A program made the translations under genes and the position numbers. Of a stretch of DNA of 57,245 bases, positions 34,201 through 41,851 are shown piece after piece. Origin of the DNA: an uncultured bacterium (GTDB taxonomy: Bacteria; Verrucomicrobiota; Kiritimatiellia; CAIVKH01); assembly GCA_937958885.1 (NCBI GenBank), contig CALGMT010000030.1:1-57245 (forward strand), read 5' to 3'. How positions within the stretch are numbered: position 1 is the stretch's first letter; every line of letters starts with the position of its first letter. The notes beneath the pieces are model-generated. The model saw only the letters and a program-made list of their open reading frames with translations, made no database searches and had not been told where the DNA came from.

Positions 34201-34541
34201 AGATCGTGCGCGACATCCGGCGCATAGACAAACGGATAGAGTTCAATTTCCGGTTCGAGGAAGAAATCGAACGGGTTGATCGTCACCATTTCCGCAACGA
34301 GATCCACCTCGACCAGCAGCTCGCTCGCCTTCTCGGGAAACACAAGGCGCGCGAGGTAATTCCCGAACGGGTCCTGCTGCCAGTTCACGAAATGACCACC
34401 CGGCTCGACCCGCATCGAATAGCTGCGAATCGGTGTGCGGCAATGCGGCGCCGGCCTCAACCGCACCACGTGTGGAGAAAGCCCCACCGCCCGGTCGTAA
34501 CGATAGTGCGTCCGGTGATACAAACCGACCTGAATGGACAT
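31257..34541 (-). CDS. Transglutaminase-DUF2126 fusion, putative amidoligase
   Basis: This 1094-residue protein begins MSIQVGLYHRTHYRYDRAVG and carries an N-terminal transglutaminase domain. Its triad appears as Cys in ASGSCRDSAWLLVQ, His in LHAWTEVYLPG and Asp in GLDPTSG. The large DUF2126 region follows (LTMGGEPTFVSIDDMDGAEWN, TRRGTGGGNHIVLGGPT-like DGRHTGTGGGNHIVLGG, RPDLLGSLASYWHNHPSLSYLFS). DUF2126 is regarded as a putative amidoligase. The start at 34541 is set by GAGGAGG just upstream; an upstream ATG at 34607 lacks this. It heads the three-gene cluster. Confidence 0.87.
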   Translation of the reverse strand: MSIQVGLYHRTHYRYDRAVGLSPHVVRLRPAPHCRTPIRSYSMRVEPGGHFVNWQQDPFGNYLARLVFPEKASELLVEVDLVAEMVTINPFDFFLEPEIELYPFVYAPDVAHDLAPYLTITEAGPRLESLIEQVRDRGVGTVNYLVSLNRRIQHDVRYVIRMEPGVQTPEETLTKASGSCRDSAWLLVQVLRRLGLAARFVSGYLIQLAPDEKPLDGPTGPEADFTDLHAWTEVYLPGAGWIGLDPTSGLFAGEGHIPLAATPEPSSAAPITGAVDKAETQFHFHMSVRRIRETPRVTKPYTEEQWAAVDALGQQVDEALQQQDVRLTMGGEPTFVSIDDMDGAEWNTAALGPRKRTLGDQLLRRLHHVFARGGLLFHGQGKWYPGESLPRWAFACYWRQDGEPVWTRPDLFADERRPSGATAEHAHQFVHRLAQRLGVESGHIQAGYEDTWYYLWKERRLPVNIDPLNSKLNDPEERARLARIFEQGLDRVVGYALPLRRAWTGAGWTSGPWFLRPVRMYLFPGDSPMGFRLPLDSLPWIAEGDYPHILPRDPLAQRGELPARARILAQLASVPRAPDSTATARPAEPPDTLVRTALVAEPRGGHLHIFMPPVHALEDYLELVAAVEETAAELKCTIFIEGYPPPRDHRLEAIKITPDPGVIEVNTHPAESWRELAHITDTLYEQARLCRLGTEKFMLDGRHTGTGGGNHIVLGGPTPADSPLLRRPDLLGSLASYWHNHPSLSYLFSCLFIGPTSQAPRVDEARNDALFELEIALSQTPAHHAVPPWLVDRIYRNLFVDVAGNTHRAEFCIDKLYAPESASGRQGLLELRAFEMPPHARMSLAQQLLVRALVAAFWKDPYRAKLARWGTETHDKFMLPHFVWRDFEDVLFDLNRAGFAFQPEWFAPHFEFRFPRFGETVAGGARLEIRQALEPWPVLGEEPAAGGAARYVDSSIERVQIKASNLDAVRYRIACNGIEVPLFPSGIAGEYVAGVRYRAWQPPSCLHPTIGVHTPLVFDVYDTWNQRAVGGCTYHVAHPGGRNYTTFPVNALEAESRRAARFMPFGHTPGPLQITPPARSPEFPMTLDLRRCAG

Positions 34542-34625
34542 GCGGCCTCCTCGTTGTGCTCCACAGACAACTGCAGGGCGCATGCCAGGATGAACGAAAA
34601 GTTGCAAGCGGTTGATCAGAAGTCA

Positions 34626-34705
34626 AATAGGACCTATTCAAACAACAGAATACCTTTTGTTATTAAACATTATTGTTTCCAATTATTACAATTATGACAA
34701 TAATG
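34626..34705. promoter_or_regulatory. AT-rich divergent spacer with two inverted repeats
   Basis: AATAGG-A-CCTATT (34626-34638) is a perfect 13-bp palindrome. CATTATTG (34668-34675) and CAATAATG (34698-34705) form a perfect 8-bp inverted repeat 22 bp apart. Both lie in a markedly AT-rich island between the transglutaminase operon and rplM, a position where operator or promoter elements are expected. Confidence 0.4.
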
Positions 34706-34760
34706 TAGCTTCAATGTTTGCTGCGATGACAAATGGAGCGGAAAATAATCGCATCGGCAG

Positions 34761-34790
34761 TTGACACCAGCGCGGACGCTTCGCTAATCT
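34761..34790 (+). promoter_or_regulatory. Sigma-70-type promoter for rplM-rpsI
   Basis: A consensus -35, TTGACA (34761-34766), and TAATCT (34785-34790) are spaced by 18 bp. This is about 30 bases before the rplM start at 34820 and rules out the longer frame that begins at 34733. Confidence 0.75.
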
Positions 34791-34819
34791 CCGCGCCTTT
34801 GTTTGCGAAAAGGACGCGC

Positions 34820-35248
34820 ATGAAATCGACTGCAGTGCATCCCGACGACGTGAGTCGGAAGTGGTATATCGTGGACGCGGCGGAGAAACCCGCCGGTCGT
34901 CTGGCTGTTCGGATTGCCGAGGTGTTGCGCGGCAAGGACCTTCCGACCTACACGCCGTATGTAGACATGGGCAGCTTCGTGGTCGTGGTCAACGCCGACA
35001 AGATCAAGCTGTCGGGCAGCAAGGACGAACAGAAAATTTACAAGGACTTCACCGGGTATCCGGGCGGCCTCAAGCTGCGTCCCGCCAAGGCGGTTCGCAA
35101 GACCCATCCGGAACGCATCATCACGCAGGCCGTCAAGGGCATGCTGCCGAAGAACAAGCTCGCGCGCACGCACCTGACCCGCTTGAAGGTGTATGCGGGC
35201 GAGCAGCATCCGCATGCCGCGCAGAAACCCGAAACGCTGGCCGTTTGA
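34820..35248 (+). CDS. rplM: 50S ribosomal protein L13
   Basis: This 142-residue L13 contains [66 protein letters not shown] and a C-terminal [15 protein letters not shown]. It is an early assembly protein of the large subunit. AAGGA (34809-34813) and the promoter at 34761 fix the start at 34820. rpsI follows after 13 bases, the usual L13-S9 operon. Confidence 0.96.
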   Translation: MKSTAVHPDDVSRKWYIVDAAEKPAGRLAVRIAEVLRGKDLPTYTPYVDMGSFVVVVNADKIKLSGSKDEQKIYKDFTGYPGGLKLRPAKAVRKTHPERIITQAVKGMLPKNKLARTHLTRLKVYAGEQHPHAAQKPETLAV

Positions 35249-35261
35249 AAGGGAACGCATC

Positions 35262-35660
35262 GTGGCTACCAAGACGCTTGAATATTCCGCGACGGGACGT
35301 CGCAAAACCTCCGTGGCGCGCGTGCGCCTATCCACAGGCGAAGGCAAGATGACGGTGAACGGCCGCGCCCTCGATCAGTTCTTCCCGCTCGAATCGCTCC
35401 GCAGTCTCGTCGGCCAGCCCTTCAAGGTCACGAGCACCGAACAGAAGTACGACGTGGCCGCCTCCGTCAACGGCGGCGGCCCGACCGGTCAGGCCGGCGC
35501 GATCCGGCACGGCATCGCGCGCGCACTATCGATGGCGGACGCCAATCTACGCCCCGCGCTGAAGCAGGCCGGACTGCTCACGCGCGATCCCCGCATGAAG
35601 GAGCGCAAGAAGTCCGGCCAGCCCGGCGCCCGCAAGCGCTTCCAGTTCTCGAAGCGCTAG
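35262..35660 (+). CDS. rpsI: 30S ribosomal protein S9
   Basis: This 132-residue S9 starts at GTG ([20 protein letters not shown]), preceded by AAGGGA. Core motifs are [33 protein letters not shown] and the terminal [24 protein letters not shown], whose basic tail reaches the decoding centre. It ends with the expected lysine-arginine and is followed by a strong terminator. Confidence 0.96.
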   Translation: MATKTLEYSATGRRKTSVARVRLSTGEGKMTVNGRALDQFFPLESLRSLVGQPFKVTSTEQKYDVAASVNGGGPTGQAGAIRHGIARALSMADANLRPALKQAGLLTRDPRMKERKKSGQPGARKRFQFSKR

Positions 35661-35679
35661 GCGAACATCAATGGACGCG

Positions 35680-35712
35680 AAAAACCGGCGGCCTTCGGGA
35701 CGCCGGTTTTTT
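35680..35712 (+). terminator. Rho-independent terminator after rpsI
   Basis: AAAAACCGGCG (35680-35690) and CGCCGGTTTTT (35701-35711) form an 11-bp stem with a 10-base loop and a run of six T at the 3' side. It closes the ribosomal protein operon. Confidence 0.9.
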
Positions 35713-35780
35713 CATGTTTGAAGGACGCGGTTCTAAAGCCGTACTAATTCCTGCCGTTGCCGAATCGAATGGAGACGCCA

Positions 35781-37010
35781 ATGAAGATCGCTATGCGCGA
35801 AGGTGTGACCCTGCCTCAGGGATTCCTTGCGGCGGGAATCGCCGCGGGGTTGAAGCGCAGCGGGAAAAAAGACCTCATGCTGGTCGTGTCGGATCGCCCC
35901 GCCGCGTGCGCGGGTGTCTTCACAACAAATCAAGTGCAGGCCGCGCCAGTGAAGCTTGACCGCGAAGTGGTTCGGCGCGGCGTCGCGCGCGCGATCATCA
36001 CCAACAGCGGCAACGCAAATGCCTGCACCGGCGCGAAAGGAATGCGCGACGCCAAGGCGATGGCCGCGCTCACCGCCAACCTGCTGAAGGTGAAGCCCGC
36101 AGAGGTGCTGGTCTGCTCCACCGGCGCGATCGGGAAGCCGATGCCGATGAACACGATTGCCGCCGGCATTCACGCCATTGTGCCCGTGATCGCCGCCGCC
36201 GGCGGCGACGATGCGGCGGACGCGATTATGACCACGGACACGCGGAAGAAAACCGCGACGGTTGCGCTCGCCATCGACGGAAAGCCCGTCACGCTCACGG
36301 CCTTCGCGAAGGGCGCCGGCATGATCGAGCCGAACATGGCGACGATGCTCGGTTTTTTCTTCACTGACGCGGCCGTTGAGCCGCGCGCGCTTCAACGCGC
36401 CTTGAAGCAGGCGGTGGACCTCAGTTTCAACCGAATCTCCGTCGACGGCGACATGTCCACCAACGACACCTGCCTTTTCCTTGCCAACGGCGCGGCCGGC
36501 AATCGCCCGCTGCACCCGAACCACAAGGACTGGGGCGCGTTCACCGCCGCGCTGTCCGCGATGGCGCTCAACCTCGCGAAGAAAATTGCGCGCGACGGCG
36601 AAGGCGCCACCAAGCTTGTCACGGTGCGCGTCGAAGGCGCCCGGACCGACGCCGAAGCCGACGCCGCCGCGCGCGCGGTCGCCAATTCGATGCTCGTGAA
36701 GACCTGCTGGAACGGCGATTACCCGAACTGGGGCCGGATCATGGACGCCATCGGCTACTCCCCCGCGAAGGTGGACGAATCCAAAGTGGATATTTTTTAT
36801 GACGACCTTGTTGCCGTGCGAAAAGGGGTCGCCGCGAAAACACCGATCGAGGCGCTCAGTAAAATCCAGCAGCAGGAACAATTTACCGTCGCGATTCGGC
36901 TGCACCTCGGCAAGGGGCAGGCCGAGGTGTATACCTGCGACTGTTCTGAAGAATACGTCCGCATCAACGTGGACTATATCAAAATGCCTGACGGCCGCGA
37001 GCCGACGTAG
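35781..37010 (+). CDS. argJ: Bifunctional glutamate N-acetyltransferase/ornithine acetyltransferase
   Basis: This 409-residue enzyme transfers acetyl between acetylornithine and glutamate in the cyclic arginine pathway. The precursor cleaves itself before the nucleophile threonine in NMATMLGFFFTDA (T188). Other motifs are TNSGNANACTGAKG, CSTGAIGKPMPM, SFNRISVDGDMSTNDT and, at the C-terminus, NGDYPNWGRIMDAIGYS and EEYVRINVDY. GGAG precedes the ATG at 35781 by 6 bases; in-frame TTG and ATG codons at 35757 and 35769 are less likely. argB starts 20 bases after the stop. Confidence 0.93.
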   Translation: MKIAMREGVTLPQGFLAAGIAAGLKRSGKKDLMLVVSDRPAACAGVFTTNQVQAAPVKLDREVVRRGVARAIITNSGNANACTGAKGMRDAKAMAALTANLLKVKPAEVLVCSTGAIGKPMPMNTIAAGIHAIVPVIAAAGGDDAADAIMTTDTRKKTATVALAIDGKPVTLTAFAKGAGMIEPNMATMLGFFFTDAAVEPRALQRALKQAVDLSFNRISVDGDMSTNDTCLFLANGAAGNRPLHPNHKDWGAFTAALSAMALNLAKKIARDGEGATKLVTVRVEGARTDAEADAAARAVANSMLVKTCWNGDYPNWGRIMDAIGYSPAKVDESKVDIFYDDLVAVRKGVAAKTPIEALSKIQQQEQFTVAIRLHLGKGQAEVYTCDCSEEYVRINVDYIKMPDGREPT

Positions 37011-37030
37011 AGAAAAGGATACCCTTCGCC

Positions 37031-37906
37031 ATGCAACAGATGATTGAAAAGGCCAATGTCCTCATCGAGGCGCTGCCGTACATCCAGAAATTTCGGGGCG
37101 AGATTGTGGTCGTCAAAGTCGGCGGTTCGACGATGGAGGAAAAGGCCGGTGTCGCGCGCGTGTTGACGGACATTGCCTTCATGGCGTGCGTCGGCCTGCG
37201 CCCCGTCGTCGTGCACGGCGGCGGCAAGGCGATCTCGCGCGCGATGAAGGAAAAAGGGCTGCCCGCAAAATTCGTCAAAGGGTTGCGCGTCACGGACGCG
37301 CCCGCCGCAGAGATCGTTGAACAGGTGCTCAACCGCGAGGTGAATCCGGAACTCGTGCAGACACTGGAGAAACTCGGCTGCACCGCGCGCGGCATTCACG
37401 GCGAGGACATTCTCGACGTCGTGAAACACACGGAGATCGACCCGCAGACCGGCGAGACCTTGGACTGGGGCTATGTCGGCGACGTGGTCGAGGTGGACGA
37501 CGATCCGATTCTCGCGTACCTCCACTCGCACATCGTTCCCGTCATCACGCCGCTCGGCTGGGGCCCGGATGAAAAAGTGTACAACATCAACGCGGACGAC
37601 GCGGCGTCCGCGATCGCGCAGGCCTTGAAAGCGCGCAAATTGGTGTATCTTTCCGATGTGCCCGGCCTGTTGCGGAATCCGGAGGATAAATCCACATTGA
37701 TCTCCACGCTAAAATTCGCGGACGTCGAAAAGCTGATCGCGCAGGGCGTGATTTCCGGCGGAATGATTCCGAAGGTGCAGGGCGCGGTGAAGGCCATCAA
37801 GGCCGGCGTGCGGAAGGTTCACTTCGTCGACGCCGCGCTGCCGCATTCGCTCCTGCTCGAATTGTTCACCGACACCGGCGTGGGAACAGAAATTGTAAAA
37901 AAATAG
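37031..37906 (+). CDS. argB: Acetylglutamate kinase
   Basis: This 291-residue amino-acid-kinase-family enzyme phosphorylates N-acetylglutamate. Motifs are EIVVVKVGGSTME (lysine-glycine-glycine near residue 29), PVVVHGGGKAISRAMKEKGL, NINADDAASAIAQALKARKLVYLSDVPGLL and the C-terminal VISGGMIPKVQGAVKAI with ELFTDTGVGTEIVKK. It sits between argJ and argD in pathway order. Confidence 0.95.
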   Translation: MQQMIEKANVLIEALPYIQKFRGEIVVVKVGGSTMEEKAGVARVLTDIAFMACVGLRPVVVHGGGKAISRAMKEKGLPAKFVKGLRVTDAPAAEIVEQVLNREVNPELVQTLEKLGCTARGIHGEDILDVVKHTEIDPQTGETLDWGYVGDVVEVDDDPILAYLHSHIVPVITPLGWGPDEKVYNINADDAASAIAQALKARKLVYLSDVPGLLRNPEDKSTLISTLKFADVEKLIAQGVISGGMIPKVQGAVKAIKAGVRKVHFVDAALPHSLLLELFTDTGVGTEIVKK

Positions 37907-37964
37907 AGGCTGCTGCATTTCTCCCGAACCCGCGCGGGATTCGACAGCCCAACCCGAGACGCCC

Positions 37965-39143
37965 ATGGATACCGTCACGCTCCACAAGCAATATATGGTC
38001 AACACCTACGCGCCGAATCTCGTGCTCACGCGCGGCAAGGGCTGCCGTGTGTGGGATGCGGAAGGGCGCTCGTATTTGGACTTTCTCGGCGGCATTGCTG
38101 TGATTCAGGTCGGGCATTGCCACCCGAAGCTCGTCGCCGCGATTCAGAAACAGGCGGCGACGCTGATGCACGTGTCGAACCTCTACTTCAACGAAAAGGC
38201 GCCGAGGCTGGCGGCGAAGCTCGTCGAGAAATTCGGCGTGCCGGGCCGCGTGTTTTTCTGCAACTCGGGCGCGGAGGCGAATGAGGGGCTCATCAAGCTG
38301 GCGCGCTTGTGGGGAAATGCGACCGGCCGCTACGAAATCATCACGATGCGGAACTCGTTCCATGGTCGAACCCTCGCGGCGATTACCGCCACAGGGCAGA
38401 CAAAGTACCAGAAGGGGTTCGATCCGTTGCCGGCGGGATTCGTTCACGCGGATTACAACAACCTCGAATCCGTGCGCGCCGCCGTAACAGAGAAGACAGC
38501 GGCCATTTTAGTCGAGGCGGTGCAAGGGGAAGGCGGTGTCGTTCCGGCAACGCCGGAGTTCCTCAAGGGCCTCCGCGCGCTCTGCGACGAGAAGAATCTG
38601 CTGCTGTTCTGCGACGAGGTGCAATGCGGGATGGGCCGAACAGGGACATGGTTCGGTTTTCAAACCTACGGCATTCAGCCCGACGGCTGTTCGCTCGCAA
38701 AGGGGCTCGGGGGCGGGATTCCGATCGGCGCGTTCATCGTCGGCCCGAAGGTTTCGGAGGTTTTTCAGCCCGGTCATCACGCGAGCACGTTCGGCGGCAA
38801 TCCGGTCGCGTGCGCAGCGGCGCTCGCGGTGATCGACATCATTGAAAAAGAACGGTTGCTCGACAACGTCGCGCGGGTCAGCGAGCTGATGATGAATGAA
38901 CTTCGGGCGCTGGCTTCCGCCTTCCCGTGGATCACGGAGGTGCGCGGGAAAGGGTTGATGATCGGGCTTGTTCTCAATCATCCCGCGAAGGCGTTCGAAA
39001 AGGCGCTGCTGGCGAAAGGCTTGATCGCGATTGCGACGGCGGACAACGTGATCCGCATGTTGCCCCCGCTCAATATCACGCAAGGCGATGCGCGCGACGC
39101 CCTCCGTATCATCGGGGAGGCGGCGGAGCAGTACCGACCCTGA
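37965..39143 (+). CDS. argD: Acetylornithine aminotransferase
   Basis: This 392-residue class III PLP aminotransferase contains VWDAEGRSYLDFLGGIAV, FFCNSGAEANEGLIKLAR, NSFHGRTLAAITATGQ, LFCDEVQCGMGRTG and the PLP lysine in SLAKGLGGGIPIG (around K245). It makes acetylornithine from acetylglutamate semialdehyde. Its last 35 bases overlap the convergent DUF3431 gene. argC is not in the window. Confidence 0.92.
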   Translation: MDTVTLHKQYMVNTYAPNLVLTRGKGCRVWDAEGRSYLDFLGGIAVIQVGHCHPKLVAAIQKQAATLMHVSNLYFNEKAPRLAAKLVEKFGVPGRVFFCNSGAEANEGLIKLARLWGNATGRYEIITMRNSFHGRTLAAITATGQTKYQKGFDPLPAGFVHADYNNLESVRAAVTEKTAAILVEAVQGEGGVVPATPEFLKGLRALCDEKNLLLFCDEVQCGMGRTGTWFGFQTYGIQPDGCSLAKGLGGGIPIGAFIVGPKVSEVFQPGHHASTFGGNPVACAAALAVIDIIEKERLLDNVARVSELMMNELRALASAFPWITEVRGKGLMIGLVLNHPAKAFEKALLAKGLIAIATADNVIRMLPPLNITQGDARDALRIIGEAAEQYRP

Positions 39144-39825
39144 CCGCGCGCTGCGCGCCGCTCGGCATCAGGCGGCGGATCGGCTTGAGATGGATCGGCA
39201 GTTCCACGCCGCGGAGCGGCTCGGGAATGCCGCTCGCGCCGAAAACGCGGTCCCACGTTCGTTCGAAGCAATGCGCTGCATCCGGAAATGTCGAGGCGAC
39301 GTCCAGCGCGCGTTTGTAAAACGCGCGCGGCTGCGCCCGGACGATCTCGCGGCGTACGGCGAATTGCGCGCCGCCGAAAAATATGAAGGTGTCCGGCACG
39401 GGTTCGCCGCCGAAGACGGCGCGCCAGAAGCCCGTCATGTCCAGCGGGCGTCGTTCGGGATTCTTGCTCCATGACTGAAAGAGCCGCGCCCCGGTCGCGT
39501 CGTCGGCGTCGATCAGAAATCCGAACCAGCGGAAGTCTTCCACCGTTTCGCTGCCCTCGGCGAGCGCGCGCAACCGTTTGTGCAGGTCCGGCGCATGATC
39601 GAAGGGTTTTCCCTGCGCGCAGATCGTCAGATCGGCGAGCGCGTCGTACTGCGCGGTGAAGTGGTGGAGATAGGTGTGCGCCTCGCGCCCGATGTTGGGA
39701 AGCGCGACGGCGCGCGGCGCGGGATCGCCGGACTTGTCATAGACGTGTATGCGGATCGCGCGCGGCACGCGCCGCAGCCACGCGAGATCTTCCTGATAGC
39801 GCGCGACGACGAGGTCAATCGTCAT
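39109..39825 (-). CDS. DUF3431-type protein, function unknown
   Basis: This 238-residue protein resembles the DUF3431 family. It starts MTIDLVVARYQEDLAWLRRVP, followed by IHVYDKSG, LPNIGREAHTYLHHF, a pattern reminiscent of glycosyltransferase-like or capsule-associated proteins. Later FFGGAQFAVRREIVRAQPRAFYKR fits the same family. The ATG at 39825 overlaps the hslO stop (ATGA), so it is read with hslO, and a longer frame to 39864 is unlikely. It has no signal peptide. The reaction is unknown. Confidence 0.75.
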   Translation of the reverse strand: MTIDLVVARYQEDLAWLRRVPRAIRIHVYDKSGDPAPRAVALPNIGREAHTYLHHFTAQYDALADLTICAQGKPFDHAPDLHKRLRALAEGSETVEDFRWFGFLIDADDATGARLFQSWSKNPERRPLDMTGFWRAVFGGEPVPDTFIFFGGAQFAVRREIVRAQPRAFYKRALDVASTFPDAAHCFERTWDRVFGASGIPEPLRGVELPIHLKPIRRLMPSGAQRAVRVGTAPPPPR

Positions 39826-40721
39826 GGCGTTTCGGGCGCTTTTTCGTTCCATGCGCGGATGCATGCGTCGATGGACATCTCGTAGCGCTGTCCGCAGAAA
39901 CGGCAGCTCACCGTCACCGGCTCATTTTTGCGCACGATATCCATCCGATCCGCGTAGGGAAGCGCGCGCAGGACCGCGCCCATTTTGTCGGGTCGGCACG
40001 TGCACCGGAAAAAAGGCGCGAGCGCGGAATCGAGCCGAATGCGCGGCGTCGGCGTTTCGCCGTCGATGATCGCGCGCAGCAGGTTTTCCACGGAGCTGTC
40101 GGATTCGTCGCCGCGCGCGAGCAGCGCGCGCGCGGGCGGCGCATACAATCGATCGCGCAAGCGCTGAAACCGAGGCAAGTCGCAACCCGGCATCGCCTGC
40201 AGCATCAGACCTCGGCAGATGCGCACGGGGCGCGCGGGATCCGTCGAAAACGCCACCGTCACGGCAATCGCCGATTCCACTTGATCGCTGATGCAAAGAA
40301 AATGATTCAAATCTTCGACCACATCCAGCAAATCGGCGCGTGTGGTGCCGTGCGATACCACGGCGCCTTTTCGGGATCGGATCACCTGCACGGTACCGGT
40401 TGCCCCATACAACGCGCCTTCGTCGTCCGCATCGGACAAATGCGGCGGTGTGATGAAACCGCGTGTCGCGCCGTCGGGCCCGCTGTCCACCACGATCGTG
40501 CGGAGCAGTCCTTCGTACGCCCAGCGCAGGTTCAGGCGCTGGCCCGCGTTCATGGCGGACGAGGCGAGCACGCCCGCGGTGAGCCCGCGCGCCAGCAGGT
40601 GGGCCGCCGCGGGATCGCAGTCGTGGCGACGAATCGCCTCCGAAACTGTATCCGCGGTCAGCGCATACGCGACGGCCACGTCGATTCCGGCCAGTTGTCC
40701 TGTTAGCAATTGATCCGCCAT
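39822..40721 (-). CDS. hslO: Redox-regulated chaperone Hsp33
   Basis: This 299-residue holdase chaperone is activated by oxidation. The zinc-binding switch is intact: CTC at residues 240-242 (FFRCTCRPDKM) and CRFC at 273-276 (VTVSCRFCGQRYEM). The N-terminal domain contains ARGLTAGVLASSAMNAGQRLNLRWAYEG and the central GLMLQAMPGCD. It protects proteins under oxidative stress, which suits a locus with a photolyase-like gene. A 23-base gap separates it from the gene upstream. Confidence 0.93.
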   Translation of the reverse strand: MADQLLTGQLAGIDVAVAYALTADTVSEAIRRHDCDPAAAHLLARGLTAGVLASSAMNAGQRLNLRWAYEGLLRTIVVDSGPDGATRGFITPPHLSDADDEGALYGATGTVQVIRSRKGAVVSHGTTRADLLDVVEDLNHFLCISDQVESAIAVTVAFSTDPARPVRICRGLMLQAMPGCDLPRFQRLRDRLYAPPARALLARGDESDSSVENLLRAIIDGETPTPRIRLDSALAPFFRCTCRPDKMGAVLRALPYADRMDIVRKNEPVTVSCRFCGQRYEMSIDACIRAWNEKAPETP

Positions 40722-40744
40722 GAGATGATTCTAGAGATGCGGGT

Positions 40745-41851
40745 TCAAGTGGGCGCGGACAAATCGGCGCCGGCTTCTGCGATCGCGCTGATGAGGCGCT
40801 CGTAACGGCCGGCTTCCTTGAGGCCCTCCCGCCATTGCTCCGGCCATCCGAATTCGCCGTTGGCCGCACCCAGCAAGGCGCCGAGCGGCGCGCCGCGGTG
40901 ACAGTTGTCGCCCCCGAGCATCGTGTTGGAGATCAACCCTGCCTCGGGGTCTTCCACATACTTCGTCGCCAGGTAGAGCGTTGCGGGCCATGCCTCCTCG
41001 ATGTAGCAGGCGGGGCTGAATATGCGGCCGACGACCTGGTCGTCTTCTTCTTTGAGCAGCGCGCGCCCATCCTCCGCCCACGCGCGCGCCAGGGCCGTCC
41101 ACGCCCCTTCATACAGGTGCTGAGCGGGTACGCCGCTCAACACCGACACCAACAGCCGCGTCAACTGCTCCGCCGCGTCGATGACCGCAGGCGTGCGATG
41201 CGTCAATGCGACATGCTCGCGCACGGCCGCCAGCGCGCGCGCCTCGTCCTTGCGATATCGCACCGCGAGAATCGGCACGGCGGCGAGACCGCCAATGTGA
41301 ATATCCGCAACTCCGCAGTCGTGCGGCGCAAGCCCTTTGGCGAGATTGAAGAAAAAACCGCGATGACATTCCTCGATATAGGTGTCGGCGTGGCGGCCGG
41401 GCGTGCGCAGGAAATCGATGTAGCGCACGAGGAAATCCTCGGCGTCATATCCGCCCCGCGCGAGCAGCGATTCCATCAGCAGCGCGGCCAGTTTGAGGTT
41501 GAGCGTATTTTCGCCAGGGTGCAGGAATTGATGATAATGTATTCCCCGCTGTCCCCAGAAGCGCGCCTGGTCATGCAGAATATCGGCATCCGGGGCGGGA
41601 GGGGTGTATGACGAGCGCCACAGGATGCTGTCCGGATGCGGGTTTTTCGGCGCGACATACGACCGGATCTCGCCGTAGTCGCGACGCAGCGCCGCCCGGT
41701 CATAATACCAATGCGCCGGCATCGCGAGCGCGTCACCGATGAAAAGACCCCAAAGCGCGCCGCGCGCGCGCTCCGTATCCGCATCCTGCACGTGTGTCCA
41801 TTCGGCTTCCGATCGAGTCGATCTGTTGCTCATAGTCGTTCCATCTTTCAT
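40745..41851 (-). CDS. ADP-ribosylglycohydrolase family protein
   Basis: This 368-residue protein belongs to the DraG/ARH fold family. It has an N-terminal ARGALWGLFIGDALAMPAHWYYD and a C-terminal NTMLGGDNCHRGAPLGALLGAANGEFGWPEQW, which hold the paired acidic residues of the di-metal site. It would remove ADP-ribose from a protein or nucleic acid. No ADP-ribosyltransferase is nearby. The ATG at 41851 overlaps the stop of the photolyase-like gene by one base (TGATG), which favours it over the ATG at 41833. Confidence 0.85.
   Translation of the reverse strand: MKDGTTMSNRSTRSEAEWTHVQDADTERARGALWGLFIGDALAMPAHWYYDRAALRRDYGEIRSYVAPKNPHPDSILWRSSYTPPAPDADILHDQARFWGQRGIHYHQFLHPGENTLNLKLAALLMESLLARGGYDAEDFLVRYIDFLRTPGRHADTYIEECHRGFFFNLAKGLAPHDCGVADIHIGGLAAVPILAVRYRKDEARALAAVREHVALTHRTPAVIDAAEQLTRLLVSVLSGVPAQHLYEGAWTALARAWAEDGRALLKEEDDQVVGRIFSPACYIEEAWPATLYLATKYVEDPEAGLISNTMLGGDNCHRGAPLGALLGAANGEFGWPEQWREGLKEAGRYERLISAIAEAGADLSAPT

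Noticed and set aside
35757-35780. Upstream TTG/ATG starts for argJ
   Set aside because: The ATG at 35781 has GGAG at correct spacing and begins the conserved N-terminus; the extra residues are not family-like.
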